This document shows, piece by piece, positions 36,612-52,400 of a stretch of 64,000 nucleotides of DNA. This DNA comes from Smittium mucronatum. Lineage: Eukaryota > Kickxellomycota > Harpellomycetes > Harpellales > Legeriomycetaceae. Below the pieces are notes generated by a model. That model ran no database searches and was not told the DNA's origin. It saw only the letters and a list, made by a program, of their open reading frames with translations. A program made the translations under genes and the position numbers. The stretch covers positions 1 through 64,000 of the forward strand of contig LSSL01000600.1 in NCBI GenBank assembly GCA_001953115.1. The letters run 5' to 3'. Positions within the stretch are counted from its first letter, which is position 1, and each line of letters opens with the position of its first letter.

Positions 36612-38075
36612 ATGTCTAAAACAAAGAAATTAGCTAAAGAATCTACTTCCACTCTTCCAGAACAGGATAGTAACACAGTAGATACTAGCAAAAAAAATAC
36701 TCCTAAAAAGAAGGACGAAGGAAAATCTAATAACCTAAAAGACTCTGAAAAATCTAGCAAAAAAGCTAAAAAGGCCTCAAAAGAAGAAGTAATACACGAA
36801 GCTAGCGATAAAGCGGAGAAATCTAAAAAAATAGAATCTTCCGAAACCCCAAAAAAGAAAAAATCAAAATCTTCTGATTCTCTTTTAAAAAAAGATATAT
36901 TAGAGAAATCTGAAAGCGAAGATGTATCTAAAAAGTCAAAGAAAAAAAGCGAAAAGAAACAAAAGCTAAAACAAGAACCCGAAACTCTAGAAAACGAAAA
37001 AGAGGTAGTGCTAAATAGTCAGAGTACCAAAGAAAAATCCAAAAAGAAGGATACCAAAACCGAAAAAAGTAACGAAAAAAGTAGCTCAGCATTAAACAGT
37101 ATAAATTCAGACGATATATCCGAAACAAAGACCACTAAAAATGAAGAAACTAATATCATTCCCAAAAAAAATAAAAATAAAAATAATTCAGGTATCTAAA
37201 AAGTTTTAACCTACATAATAGACATCAATTTCTTTCCAACCCCATATCACCTCTTTTTTTTGACACGTGGAATGGATATCTTTTTTTATTTTTTTACTAT
37301 TTTTAGTTTATTTTTTTACATTGATTTCACTTTTAAAAATTTGGATTTAGATGTTAAAAATTCAACTGAGTCAACCACCAATGGCAAAAAAAGAAAGGCA
37401 GATAATAAGGTTTTTTTTTTCTTTAAAAAAAATATATATTCATAATAAACAGAAATTTTCCTGATTTTCCAGAAACTTGTAAACTAAAGCTGTTTTTTTT
37501 ATTTAGGTTACTGCTGACTTGGAGGATGAACCAAAGAAGAAAGTACCAAAAAGAAACAATGACCCAAGAAGCAAAAAGCAAAAGATCAAGGATGCCTTGG
37601 CTGAAAAAGCAGAGCAAACAAGTATTAATCCCATATATTTTTTTATTTCTTTTACATTTCTGAAATTAAAACGATATTTTTTTAGTTGCCAACGCTATTA
37701 ATTACATTTTGGTTTGGAAAAATGCAAGGGAAAGTTGGAAATTCAGCAAGCCTAAACAGTCTTGGTTAATAAGGAATACTTACAATTCAGATTTGGTTAG
37801 TATTTATGCCTCTTTTTTTTTCCTTTATTAGTATTTACCCTTAATATTTATCTTATAATTTGTAGATAAACGATGCCAACTTTTGTATATTAGCCGAATA
37901 TATTTCAACAATAAAGGGTATGCAAAGAGACATAATATTCAATAACGCCAAAAAACTGATCAGCGAGAAAGCGGCTATTGAAGAATCCATCCAATCTGAT
38001 TCTGATAAACTCATTGTCCTTAGAGCTACCGCCATAATTGATAAAATTAACGAAAATCAGCCATCCAGCGAATAA
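36612..38075 (+). CDS. WKF-domain protein (C7orf50-like), five exons
   Basis: Five exons are proposed: 36612-37191, 37351-37409, 37507-37621, 37686-37795 and 37866-38075. All phases match and the product is 357 residues. The first 250 residues are highly Lys/Ser/Glu-rich with repeated KK clusters, typical of a nucleolar protein. The C-terminal 100 residues carry the WKF domain: INYILVWKNARESWKFSKPK with Trp262, Trp269, Lys270 and Phe271, then QSWLIRNTY and an amphipathic helical end. The family (human C7orf50) is nuclear or nucleolar and linked to ribosome biogenesis; its biochemical role is not known. The second intron has an unusual donor, AAG|GTTTTT; the others are GTAT or GTTAG. It lies on the same strand as APC4, 1.5 kb upstream of it, with no sign of shared regulation. 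Confidence 0.85.
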
Positions 38076-39556
38076 GAGTTTTTTCTCTTACCCATTATTT
38101 CCAATTTAATATCCCAGCATTTCTTGTCAATTAGCCAATAGAAAAATTTCCAGTAACTTGCCCCAAACTATAAAACTCAGTAAATAAATTTCCCTCTTTT
38201 TTTTTTTTATTACATCCCCCAAGTTTTTGTACTTTCAAACTTTTATTTTGTAGTTCGGTATTTTATTTCAAGTTTTATGGATATAAGAATTTTCCAATAT
38301 CTACTATTATAATATTACATCTTGCTTAAACTTATAATATTGGTACTTTTGTTAAGTTGGCATTTTGTATGATTCTTGGCCTGATTTGATTTGTATACCT
38401 ACCTTTTCATGAAATGCGATTATTTATGTTTTTATGAATTTCTCGCTTTTACAATCATGTGATTTCTTAAAGGGCCCAGCTATTATCGACTCCCAAAATT
38501 GCACTCCTTTCTAGCAATGAAAAACCTCCTATATTGCAAATACCTTCATGTCGAAAAGTAATTTTGTTCGAGGAGGTTGTATAAGTGCCAGCCACTATGC
38601 ACTAACAAGTAATTGAAGCATTTCTGTTCTTTTATTTACACGTTTTTTTACTTTTTTTCAGCACGTATAAAACCCATGCTAATTGACCCATTTCTGGAAA
38701 AAATATCAGAATAAAGAATAATCAAAATAAGTATTTTTATTTTGTTCAAACAATGGAAATCACCTTCTAGGTTTCATTCAACGCCTATATAAAAATTAAA
38801 TATCTTTCTCCCAACATATAATACTAGCAATCTAATGGATCAAATGGGTCAACTGTATTTTTTACTAGCTAATACATATTTTGGTAGAATTATTTTATTT
38901 ATTTAAAAAACTGCCAATCTTTTTTGTTTTATTTTTTCACTTTGCTTATTTTGCTAAAATTTGAGCCTTTATTTCCGTGCCTTTTCAGGCCAAATTGGTA
39001 AATGTTCCCCTTTGTTCTCAAGTCTTCTAGTAACCAACTTTTGTGTTTACATACAACAAAACATACCAATAGAAACACCATTTTCCCAAACTTATTATTT
39101 GATCTGTATGATTAGCCTATAATATTTGCCTTTTACCAGATCGAATCAATGCTTTTTAAAAATTGGAAATGCTAAAATAGACATTGAGCAAATTAGCATC
39201 TCAATATTCCTAAACTATAAAGAAATCTTTAGTAATGTTGGATGTTCACCATAACTATTGGATCAAGGCTGTTCCTCCAAATAGAGACTTTTTTTTTAAA
39301 GATCGCAGAATTCAATAGTTTAAGAAATATCAGGATTTAAGTTTACCAATCAGCGACCTATACTTCCACTATGCCGAGAATTTTGCCTTACATTTTATAC
39401 AGCTATCCAAACTTAAAAACTATACAGCTGGAAATTCAATTGATTTTAATTTTTTATGCCACGGACTTTTATTGTGCAAAATTACAATGTGTTAAATAAC
39501 AACGTTTCCCGCAAACATACCCCATACAAATACCTTTTATTTTCGGAGCTACCATA
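38076..39556. other. Intergenic region between the WKF gene and APC4
   Basis: No gene or RNA was recognised. An AAATAAA-type polyadenylation signal occurs near 38179-38185, about 105 bases after the WKF stop. The remainder has ordinary genic-flank composition without long open frames. Confidence 0.55.
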
Positions 39557-42500
39557 ATGGTCGATTTTCATCAGAATCTGCTATCTCATTCTACAAGAAA
39601 ATTCCTGTCTCTTTTTGATCAGCATCAATTTACTGAGTTTGATATTTCATCCTTTCCCTTTTTATCCAAAAACGAAGCCTTGCAATTATCTAACACCTCT
39701 TCTGTGACATCAACCTCCCCACAACTTATAATACCAAACCCTTCTTTTAGAATATTGGCCTTCGCACAAAATTCAATTTTAAAAGTTTTTAGAATCAAAG
39801 ATGGAGTCCTCATTTTCACCCATACCATCGATAGCTCTTCTTCAAATGATGCCATCAAGAATAAACCTCATTTCCCTCCAGTAAAACCAAAAACTGAGTC
39901 TATAGGAAAAATTTGTTTCATATCCTCTATTTCTTGGAGACCCGATGGTATCCTTTATTCCACTTTAAAACCCTCCCTTCGATCCCCCCCCCCCTTTTTT
40001 TTTTGTAATCTAGGCTTAATTTCTATCTGGCTCTTTTTTTTTTAGGAAAGGTCTTATTCGTACTTCTTTCTGATTTCAGAGCACAAATACTCGATTACCA
40101 AACTGGCAAAATTGTCTCCCAATTTTGCATAGATGAAAGCATTTACCAGAATCCCGCTTCTCCTGAAAGAAAGGCTCCTACTTTATTTTTAACAAAATGG
40201 TTAACCTCTTCTTCCAAGAAAAATCCCTCCTCAATTGTATAAAAAATTCTTTTAGCTTTCTCTCCTTATCCCTCTAATTTTTCCTCCGTTATTTATTTAG
40301 TGGCCCAAGGATTCCTTTATTTCCAAAAAAATTAAAGAAGCCTTTGATTCTTATGATGCCTTGGAAAAATGCCCTTTAAAGTAATATTATATATAATTTT
40401 AATCCTACCCAATAGTATTTCATTCATTCATAACAACATCCACATATATGAATACACGCATCCTCTTTTAGCCCCAAAGACCAAAACCCAATTAGTATTC
40501 TGTTTATTCTGACCCAGGCCGGTCAGTTATACTTATGGTAATACTCTTTCATTTGCACTATTCATCATTCCTATTCCTCTGTTTTATACTTTTTTTAATT
40601 TCAAAATTGGATCATATAATTATTCTTTCAGCATCGATGGCACATTTGTTACAAAGCCTTACAATATCTTCCAATCCATTAACTTACCCTCTCACATTGA
40701 TAAAAAAAATGTAACATACAAAATTTTAACGCTAATCTCTTTATATATATTTCTAATATTCTGATTATTTTATTTAGTTTAATCCAATAGTTGAAAATTT
40801 GGAAATATCTCCTGATTTCAGAGAATTCTCAATATTGTTCTCCACTGATATTCAAAACAATTCTTTAATGGAAAATCATGACCCCTCAAAAGTATATTAT
40901 AATTACGAAATGAGTTCAAATTTAGACATCAATACGATAAGAAAAAACTTTGCTGAAATTTCAAATATTACCTTTGGTATTTTAGAATTATGCTGCTCAA
41001 TTAAATCCATATATCTTTTACTTGAAGATTCTTATAACCAAATGAACGAAGAAATAAACCATATATCCCTTCTCAAAGATGACTTTAACAGATCATTAAT
41101 TGACAATGGTTTAGAAACTTTCTGTTCAGTATATGATCAAATGGTTAGGGTTCTTACAACCGGGAATGCACATTATACTACAATCCAATTCTTTTTATCC
41201 AAATTAAAAAAAAAGGTATTCTTTTTTCCTCCACACTTACTATCATCTTTCTATATCATTTTTTTGTGTTTATCCAATATATTTTTTACTAATAGGAGTT
41301 AAAAAGGAGAGCTGCTGATTACAGATCTCAATCTGAAAAAATTTTAAAAGACGGAATTCAAATTCAAGATAAACTAAAGAATTTAATAGTCTCTTTCTCC
41401 AAATACAGAGCCACTTTAATCATGTAAATACAATTTTTTATTTTCCCAATTATCATTTTTACCAATCTCCTTCATTTTCTTTTTTCTATAGATCTAAAAC
41501 TAAGCATACATTAAAGATCATCAAAAAGATACGAAGAATTATTATGACTTCCATGTGGCTATATGATCGAATCGAACATATGATTATTCTTTCTAGTAAA
41601 AGTAGTGACGATTTTAACACCTTGATCGATTGGTTAATCTTCGCTATGGAAGACCTAGAAATGCAGAACGGTCTTGCCAATAATCCTAGTTTAAATGAAG
41701 ATGAAATTCCAACTAACTCTTCCATTACACAGTTATTCAATGTATCTAGGGTCTTGGGAAATTTTTTTATGACCAAAGAGGAATTGATATCTCATTCTTC
41801 TTTTGATGTCCAAGGATCTAATAAACCAAAAGATTCACTTCTTTTATTGGTTGATCGAGGCCGCATTTCCCAAAAAGAATTGGATCCCCAATATCTGGAT
41901 CACTTTCTAAACCCTGTATGCAATATTCATGTTAGTCGATTACAATGTTTATGTGTAGAAGACGGAATTCCGGTGGATAAAATCGATTCTGGGGTCCTTA
42001 GAGAACAACTAATTGAACTTTTTTTTGATTTTTCGTTCAAAGATTACAATCAAAAAGATTCACCTAAAAAATCACAATCAATTATGAAAAATTTAGACTC
42101 TTTGCATTTGGATTTCTATAATCTGTTCTCTTTTCCAATTTCCGATTCAGAAATAGATGATCTTCTTTTAAAATTTGAAGAGATTTTTAACTACGATTCG
42201 CAAAATTTAAATTCGGTACAAGAGCCTTTTGAGTTTGGATTCCATTCTAAAGAATTATACAGAGAGTTCAACTCTGAAATACAGACCAAGTACAACTGCC
42301 CTGCCCCCACAATTATCGAGACTATTGATTACATTTCAAATCTCTCCAACATAGTTATAATGGATCTTGTTCCTAGCTTCCAAGAACTTACATCTTTAGT
42401 TACACCAGGTAACATTAATACTGAGAGCATTCCCAAAAATAATCTTTTCGAGCTACCATTGAAATTTAGTTCAAAAGAACCTATGGTTTTATTCAAGTGT

Positions 42501-43353
42501 TTCGTCAATAATCTCCGTGAAAATTACGTTTCTTTTAAATGGGGAGCGCTTGTTACAGATTTATCCATAGACCGCTGTTTTTCTGATGAACAGACTGATA
42601 ATCAATTATGTTCCCAAATCAACAGAGGTTTAAGAAACCAGAAAAATTCTAAAAAATACATATTTACATATCAATCAGCACAAGCCAATCTAGACATAAA
42701 AGAAAAATATCTTTCTGCAAATGATTTACTAGTGTCTCTTGCAGTTTCTGAATCAAACAAAAAAAATCAAACCATTATACATTCATTTGATTTTGTAAAT
42801 GATAATTTGGTATTTTGCTTATTTTCAGTAAAAGGTAATTTATCTTTCTTTTTTTTTTACTCTTCACTATGCTGTTAAAATGCCTTTTAAAAGTTACGTT
42901 TTTGTTGAAATTATATTAAACGTGTTTAAACTATGGTTTATTTCTAATTTAGGAGTTTCGGGGTACTGGGTTGGGCTGATTACTTTGGACGGTCTCTCTA
43001 TGAACTTTGAGCCACTGCCACAACTAGAAAAAGATCGTATAAAAGTAGTAAAGGTAATTAAAATTGTCTCCTATTTTAATACCTACATATATGGCATCAT
43101 TTTTCTCAAATTACCATTCTTAGTTTGCATGTATTTTATCTATATAATAAATATTGTTTTTTAGGGCAAAAAATCACTGGTTGACTCATTATACATTGGT
43201 GATTCTGAATTCCTTGCTGAAAATTCAAACGTTTTCGTTATCAATCATACATCTAATAGCACTGCCATTTTGTCAAATAAAAGCAACAGTTCGTGGATGG
43301 CCTTTAATATTGACAATGATTGTCAAGTGTTTGACTTTAAGGATGCAAAATAA
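39557..43353 (+). CDS. APC4: Anaphase-promoting complex subunit 4 (APC4), ten exons
   Basis: Ten exons are proposed: 39557-39947, 40046-40236, 40301-40380, 40472-40537, 40632-40710, 40778-41215, 41296-41423, 41492-42834, 42953-43053 and 43165-43353. Every junction keeps phase, giving 1001 residues. APC4 is a platform subunit of the APC/C ubiquitin ligase in the nucleus. The N-terminal WD40 part shows FRIKDGVLIFTHTID and, across intron 1, SISWRPDGKVLFVLLSD with the WRPDG blade signature. The helical APC4 domain spans about residues 280-520, with LTTGNAHYTTIQFFLSKL and, near its end, FNTLIDWLIFAMEDL, matching the family's conserved F-x-x-x-x-x-W-L-x-x-A-M. Human and fission-yeast relatives are about 720-810 residues, so this one is longer. 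Donors are uniformly GTA-type. Intron 1 contains a long C run followed by T. AATAAA lies at 43536-43541. Confidence 0.85.
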
Positions 43354-43449
43354 TCTCTTTAAAAGATATTGTAAACTAACCTTTTTATCCAAAACTCATT
43401 TTTTCCACTAATTATCTTTTCCACTATTGATATTTATACTAGTAGATTA

Positions 43450-46400
43450 AATCATTTATTTATTTTTTGCAAAATTTATAGAAAAAATCAAATAAAAATT
43501 CTTACACTAAACTATTTTTATTTCAAAATCGCTTGAATAAAAGATAAATTGTAAACGAGAAGAAAAAAAGTATTAATAAAAATAGATAAAATTTCTATTA
43601 AAATTTTATTTTTTCACAAGTTGGACTATGAATACCTAGATCAAAGATTTTATTTTATTTTTAAATGGATATTTCATAAAAATAAAGATAGTAAATAAAC
43701 TGTAATTTAGGTGTGGATCTTTCATTATTTTCTTTCCAATGGATTTTTATAATAATTAAATCCCATTTTTAATTACATTAAATTATTTACACCAGAGAAT
43801 TTTGGTTTATAAGAAAGTAAAATAATCTATTATTTAATTCCAGTTAATATATATATTTGTGCGTCTAAATTTTTTTTGGAAATCATAAAACGAAATTCAT
43901 TAGAGTGATTTAAATTGGCCAAAAAAAAAAAAGATTAAAAAAAAAAAACACTAAATTTTATATGCCAATAAAATTATGTGATAAAAAAAAGGGAAAAAAA
44001 AGGATGAGGATGATGGAAAAGGGACATAGTGGCTCTTAGAAAAAACCAAGGTATAAGACAAGAAAAAATTGGTCGGTTTCTACTCATATTTATTTTTAAA
44101 AATAAAATAACTTTTTTAGTAGTGGCAATAACAAGAATCAAGCGATTTATAATTTCTAAAGAGTAATGATCTTACCGATTAAAATAAAAATAAATCTAGT
44201 CTTGAAATTAATAAACTTATCAATTTTTCTCAAAAAAATTGCTGATTTCCACACAAAATATTACTCTTATACGTTCATAAAATCATCCAACTCAGCTATT
44301 TATGTCATTATGTTAGATTATAAAAAAAAAAATTGATTTATATAATAATTCACTCCTATTAATTTAATAAAATAGAGTTATTTTGTTTTTTTAGTAAAAT
44401 ATATAAAATTTAGTGCAAGTTCGTTCAATTGGATAATAAATTAAATCAAATTACTTGTTTTTCATTACTTCAAAAAAAAAAAACTTACTTCTTTGCTGAA
44501 ATAAAAAAGGGCCAAGTAAACCCTATACTGTGAAATTTAATCAATCAGTAAAAATACTACACCATCTCTTTTACATCCAATAAACATATAATTTTTACCG
44601 CAATATCACGGCCCACATAATAAATAAATCATTAAACAATAAATAATTATTTGTTATCGAAAATTTTGTACCTTTTTTTAAATATTTTAAATCATAATAT
44701 AATCTGATTAATCCTATTTATAACCTTTTTTCATGACATAATTTTTGCTGAAATAAAATAAAAATTGTTGTTTTCTTTATTGAAAATCAAAATTTATTAA
44801 ATCGCATAACATAAAATAGATTCTCTTAACTTATAATGATTTTAAAATAACAATTTACGCAATTTTTTTCTTTCGAATTTAAGTTTATTGATATTAGTTT
44901 ATTATTTATAGCTAATTATATTAGTAATTTTTGAAATACAAATTTTTAGTCAGAATTTCTCCGGTAAATTATAATTAATACTATTTCTTTTTTCGATTTC
45001 CATTACAAATTTTTTTCGATTTAAATATTTAATTAAATCATTTTTTTTTGTAATAAGAAATTTTTCATATTTTAAACAGTAACAAATAATGATTTTATTT
45101 TTTTATTTATCTCAATAATAGTACAGCTATGCGAATTTTGTAAATAATAACATAATTTGGCATATAAAAGTTAAAATTTGCTTTTAAAAAAATGTGTTGG
45201 GAGGGAGTTGTAACAGGATCTTTTGTAGAGGAAGAGATTGGACCCATTTATTTTATGATTTTTACCTCAAAAAAAATCAAGAATATAAAATTTGCCATCC
45301 TGATTTATTTCAAATTCCATAAATTGAATAAAATTATATTAAAGTAACAGTAAAGTCAATAAATTTCAAAGGCATATTAAATATGTTAATAGAACTTAAA
45401 ATAAGCCATTATATATATATTACTAAGATATAAATAAATTTTGCCTTTTTTTTCATTTAAAATGAAATTTGAATATAAATGATGACTTAAAAAGTTTGTA
45501 GCACCCAAATGATAATTTTAAATATCAAAATCATGTTTCTAGGAAATAAAATAAATAAATGGTCAAGGAAAGGTAATTCGTATATATACCGATATTTATA
45601 GAGGAAATTTTTGAAATTTTAATCTTAAAAATTTATAAGCTTGTAAAATTGTAAAATAATTGTGTAAAATCTTCATTTAATCTACAAAAATCAGTTCTAT
45701 TTTTTGATATTATTCAATTATTTTTTCCAAAAAAAATAACCTTGAATTATTTTTATCAATATTTAAATATAAAGATTAATTCAATTTTATCTAATATAAT
45801 CCTAATAAATATAATCTGTATTTTTACAAAAAACTTACAATTTAAAAACTTTAATATGTATCAATGACTAATTTTTTATGAAAAAAAGCGTATTAAATTG
45901 TTCTTTTTTAAAAAATCAGTTATTTTTTGATAGTAAAAATTAGAAATACTTAACTTTATATTATTTTTTTTCGTTTTTATAGATAGTTATTAGATCTTTA
46001 CCTTTTTTTTTACTATTTAATTAAAATTTACGTAAAAAATTGAAAATTTTCCATTTCTATAACGCTTTTTACGCCTATAACTAAACCAAATGATAAAAAT
46101 TTCAATTTAAAAAATAAAAAAGCATTTAATACTTATTATATAATCTAAATAAACATTCTTTAACTCTTATAAGAGCATAATTATATAATTTCTGCAAAAT
46201 TAAATACTTTAATGTATTAACTAAAGGCTATATATGTATTTTTTTAATAAACAAATTGTTAAATAGTTAAATATAGTTTTGAGAATTTATTTATTTATTT
46301 GATAATTACTATTTTAGCACTATTTGACAAAAATTTAAAAATATTATTTACTCGTTGAGTCAAATTCAAAAATTAATGGAGCTAATAGGTTTTATATGGG

Positions 46401-49400
46401 GTTTTTTTAAGCTTTTTTGGGGGAAAAAACACAGGTATTTATGTTTTTTGGTGTGTTTTTTCTCTCATACTTTTTAAATAAAATTGCAATATGTTAAAAA
46501 CTTTTTTTTTTATTTGGAGTTATTATCCGTCGCCGATTTTTTTAGCATAAAAACTTTTGAAATTAAAATTATAATTAAAAAATATTTTAAATTTTTCTAA
46601 GAATAAAAATCTAAATAATCTGATTATTAAGTAAAACTTGTTTGAACTTCTTATTAAATTATCTAATTAATAAAATCACTTACTATTAATTTATAAAATT
46701 TTATAAAACTTTAATTTTTTTAAGTTATACATTCTTTACAAAGTTTGATGATTGAATTTTAAAACTTTTGAATATGGTTACTTCAGTAAGTCATATATCA
46801 TCAATCCTACAGATGATATTTATTGGACTAAATTGATTTATATGAAATGAATTGACTTAATAAAAACCATCATAATTCCAAAAAAATTAAACAATAAATT
46901 ATATAAACCATAACAAGTTATTCGGGTATCAAAAAATGTGTATTTTTATTATAATTATAATTATAATTATTATTAAATAGCCAAAAAAATTCATGGTTTT
47001 ATTAGTTAAATTTTTGTTATTAGCTTTAAATGATTTCTACCAAAAAACAACTTTTATTAATATGTTTTAATGCTTAAAAAAAATCTAGAAAAGATTTAAG
47101 ATATTAATACTCAAAATTTGAGAGATTATTTGATGAAGAATACACATTATTTAAGCCTATTTTTTAGTATATTTTTCGGATTTATTAGATTAAATAAAAA
47201 AACTGTCTTATCTTGATGATTTTCTAATAAAAATAACTTTAGAAATGTATCAAGCTATTAATCAATGTACCATAATATCACAAAATAAAAATGAAAGCAT
47301 TTAAAACGAAATACTTGCTTGCCTAACAACCTCTTATATATCTAAAATTTTATTTTAAATAAAAAAACATCGATCTTTTAAAGTAAAAAAATGGGTTTTG
47401 GTATGGATCTTAATTTATAAAAAGTGCTGAATTCTTGAATTTTCTATTTATAACTTTTAAAAATTTATTTTCGCAACAAGAAAATATAATTAAACTTTAA
47501 TATGACATTTTTTCAAAAAAACTTCTCTTCAAATCCTTTTTTTTATGTTTTAAAATAAGAGAGAAGTTTCCTAAGTAGATAGTATTCTCCAAGTTATGAA
47601 TTTATCTGGAAAATAAAGATATTTAAACTAAATATTTTTCAATATTTGAACCTAAAAAAATAAATTAATAAATAATGTTTAGAAATTAAAATGGCTTATA
47701 TTAGTATTTTTCTAATGAAATTTTTTTTAAATTTTTTGAATTTAAGGGGTTTTAATAAAAGATATTATTTTAGCCTTATGTATATAATGGCTCTGAAAAC
47801 TAAATTTTAAACATAATAATCGCCAATAACATACATTAAATATATAAATATAAACTAATCTATTTTCTTTGATTCTTCTTGTATTATCTGTAACAGCTTA
47901 AATTTTCTTAGTAAAAAAAAACATTGATACAGAAAAATATACAATAAACAACTACACATACATTTGAATACTTATAGTTTTTTTTATAATTAAATTACCA
48001 ATTTATTATCAACTATAGAACTATTTTATGAAAAAAAAAATAATTAAGATTATCTTACTGAAATTATTATTTTTAAAAATGAAATCTAAATTAATATTTA
48101 AAAAAATCGGTTATTATAACAGTACCAATACTCTTTTTTGGCTTCGGGCTCCTTTTTAAAAAATATTCTGATCCCAGTTGGAACTTTCAAGATCAATATT
48201 TTTACAATATTCAGTGTGGAATAAATCCAATCCTATCTAATCAGATATAGTTATAACAAAATGGAAGATATTAAGTTTATTAATAACAATAAAAAAATGT
48301 AATTTTAAAGATCGAAAATCGGTATATTATTAATTTATATAAGGTTTTCATGATATTTTTGAATTCGAGTAAAATATATGATCTATATATAATATATAAA
48401 AAATATAAAAAAAAATAAACCAACCAATATTTCTGCAAACTCCTATCTGTTTTTTTATTTTTTCAAAAAGATAAAAAAATATTGAGTCTTAATTTGTATA
48501 TAGTCAATAGTTGTATAAATAAAAGTGTTTATTTGTGCAAATAAGATGCAAATTTATAAAATTTATATATGTATATATTAGTTAGATTCTTTACAGGTTA
48601 AAAAATAAATATTTCGGATAATTAAATACCGGTTTCATTAATTTTTTAACAGTAGATTAATTTTTTTAAAATCGAGTTTTTAGTGTTATATATTGCAAAA
48701 AAATAATATTATAGGTAAAATGGATGTTATTAAAAATACTGGAATTTTATCTATTTAAAATTTTAGACATTTTAAGAAATTAAAAAATATGTATCCGGAT
48801 AAATTTTACTTTGAAAGTAGACATTTTTACCCCTCAATTAAAAAAAAAGTAGGGCATAGCTGAAAAATATTTTTTATAATTGAATAAGATGAGCCTTTCT
48901 ATTAAAAAGAAGTTTTTTAACTTTAATTATCTGACAAAAAAATATATCAAAATAAATTTAATCTTTTTTTGTGAAAATAAATTCTTTCACTTCTTCTGGA
49001 TTAAAGAAATCCATCTTAAGAAATTATCCCTTGTTATTTTGATCTTTTTAGTATAATATCAAAAAAAAACTTCGTTGTTTGTTTTTAATTTGGATTTTAA
49101 AACCTTCTAGTCCTTAATCTTCCTACAGATGAGAAAGATATTAAATCGAGTAAATTTATAATTTTTATAAATTTAAATGTCTTTTTTCTAACCATTTATT
49201 ATAAATTCTGAAAAAAAATTGAACCAAATAAATTTTAGAAGCATTTTAATTTGGCAATTAAATAAATTATCACGATGGTAACATATGCTAAGTAATAACG
49301 ACTAAAAAAAGTAATTCGTCTTTATAATCATTATTACTATTATTAAAAATATACGATTAAATACTTTTATTAATAAATACTTTGTATGGGGGTTTTTTTT

Positions 49401-52400
49401 TTCGAATATAAAAGCTATGACATGAAAAGCGTTATTTTTACTTGATCAAAATGAAATGTTTTAATATTAAATAACTCAACAATGAAAATTTCAAGTAAAA
49501 ATGATTAGAATATATTAATGCTTATTTTTAATATAATTGGTTCTTAACCAGAGATTTATTCAAAAATGTCTTCTCATAATTTATAATAAAAGAACAACTA
49601 AGGATAAAAATAGCCTTAGTTAAAATTTATAATTATGTTTTTAAAAAAATGTTTTTCTGAAGTTCAAGGTCAATACGAGTTACTTTTGATGAAAATCTCA
49701 ATAATTTTTAAACCCAAGAAATGAAAATTAATAAATATAGTTTAAAAATTTAACTACAAAATTTATTTATAAAAATCTACAAATTCGGTTATATTGATAG
49801 AAAAGATAATCAAATAAAAAAAAAATTTATGTTTTGAATTTATATTGAAAATTCTGATTAATCATTTTAGAAATCGATAGATACAGAATTAAAAAAGATT
49901 AAAATACAATATAATACAATACAGGACGATTAAACCTTTTTTTATATCATTTTTTTCGATTAAAATAAAAAAAGTTAGTATCTTATACCCGGAGGTTTTT
50001 TTTATTGTTATTTTGTATGATTTACTTAATTAAACCCCAGTATATTTATATTTAATCTTTAATTTTTTGAAATAAATGGATTGATATTTATACCATAATA
50101 TTTATTTATAAAATATTTTTTAAAAAGGATACCATTCGTCAATATTGAAACAGATTTAATTAAGTTTGATGTATCAATTATTAGTAAATTTAAATAATTT
50201 AGCCTTAAAAACGTAAGTACCCAAAAATTTTAAAATATTTCAAAAGCTGATTTTTTAAAAAAGATTTATTTTATTAAATTTAATACCACTAAAATTGCTC
50301 TTGTGTTTTATTTTAATCTTTTTCTAATGATTTGGGGTTTGTAATACCTTTTCTGATCATTTTTATTTTATCGGATAAGAAAATTTATATTTTAAATAAT
50401 ATTAATATTAAAAATAATATCAAAATCCAATCATCAATTTATTTCAATTTATTTATCCTAAAATTGATTTTCTAGATTAATTGGATTATTTTTATAAAAA
50501 AAAATTAAATCACCCATATTAATTTTATTTTCATATTATAAGTAATATTGCGAAATTATTCCCCCCAAAATCACATATTATAACCTTGAATATTCCAAAA
50601 AAAATTATCCTGTAACAATTTTTGGTTTTACAGTTTTTATTTTTATTTTTATTCGGCTTTTTTAAATGAAATTAAAAAATTTATGGAAAAAATATATATA
50701 TAAGCATTAAATCCTTATAATTATAATAATAATAATAATTGATATAACAATAAATTCGTATGTTATTTACTATCTCTAGAACTTATTTTTTTATTGTATT
50801 AAAATTTTTATATCATTATTCCTCTGTTTCACATAATCAACACAGAGATTCATTGTTTTTATGGAATTTTTACTCATTCATATATCTATATCCAGCTTTC
50901 AGCAACTAATTTTATTATAAATTTTTCTTTGTATAATTTCAGAAAGCGGGTTTAAATATTAAGTATATAAATTTTTTTACGGATAATAAACATAATTTTC
51001 TTTTAATTTTAATTTTTTTTAATTTTTAATAATTCCTAATCATTTTTAGCGATTCATATATAAAACATAAAAAAAGTTTTTTGGATAATATAGGCTAATT
51101 TAATGAGGATATATTGATAATATTTTTAATAATATAATTATATTCAAATATTTTCTAGGTCTTCCAGCAGAGATTGGAACTTCTTCTCAACTGAATTAAA
51201 TAATATATAATTAACTGTCACCGATCTCAATGCGGGTACAGCTTAAATAAAATCCAATAATATTTCCCAAAACTAATGAAATTGTTTTTTAAAAAAATAA
51301 TACTATTTCCCAAAAATTCAATATAAATTTTCCTCAAATATTAAAATATTTTGAAAAAAATTAAAATGATTTTTCGGCATAAAAAAAAGAATCCTTTAAA
51401 ATAGATATCATTACATCGAGAGAATTTCTACGTTAATTTTTATTCTATCATTTAACTGGATATAAATAATCTTCCTTTTTGATTTAAAGCGTTTTTTTTT
51501 GCTATAAAATTATAAAATATTCATCAGTTAAATTATTCCTTTATTTAATATTAAAATATTCTGAAATCTCGGTATAATGCATAATGGTAACCAAAAATGT
51601 ATTTTTAGCATAAAAAATGGGAATTAATGACCCCGTTTTTACTTTATTATTATATTTATAAGCTTTAAAACTATTTTTTATCTATAAAAGAGAATTTATA
51701 AGAGTAAATATTAAATAATATTATTAAATTTCTAACTTATTTTACAATTTAGCAGCTTCATAAATTATGATCCGAAATGAGCTATTTTTTTCCAACTCTA
51801 ATAAATAAAAATTTTTTAAATTTTCTTTTATTTAATTATTCTTTAACATAACCAAAATAGTACCTGTTTTTAATACAAATTAAACTCAAAATGTTGATAT
51901 TAAATATAATTAAATTAATCCGAACTTAGTTTTAAAAAGAATAAAACTTAAAATTTTATAATAGGGCTTATCTTATTATTATCGATACCCAAATAATCAT
52001 ATAGATGGTTATTTTCTTAGTTTCTAACTTAAGTTAGTTATTTAGGCTAACCAAATTTTTATTGAAGGTAATATGTAGATAATTATAAGAATATAATTTA
52101 TATATTAATATAATGATTTTTAGTATTTAATTTTACGTTAAAGAGGTTTAACTTTTTTTAAAAAAAATTGCACTGAGAATTTTTTTTTACACCATTCTTA
52201 TAAATTTATTTCATATTAACTTTGTCGAATTATCGTTTACGCCATAATAGTTTCAGGTGATATCTTTTATTATCTAAAAAAAAATAATTATATTTTGGAT
52301 TTTTTTTTTTGGCGTAAGTAAATCTTTTACCAGTATTTATGAATCACTGTTTTGAAATAATTAGAGATGAGAATTTATTGATATTTATTTATATTTATTA

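Noticed and set aside
43154..43411. 85-codon open frame at the end of APC4
   Set aside because: It is a different frame overlapping the last APC4 exon (43165-43353), whose phase fits the upstream exon.
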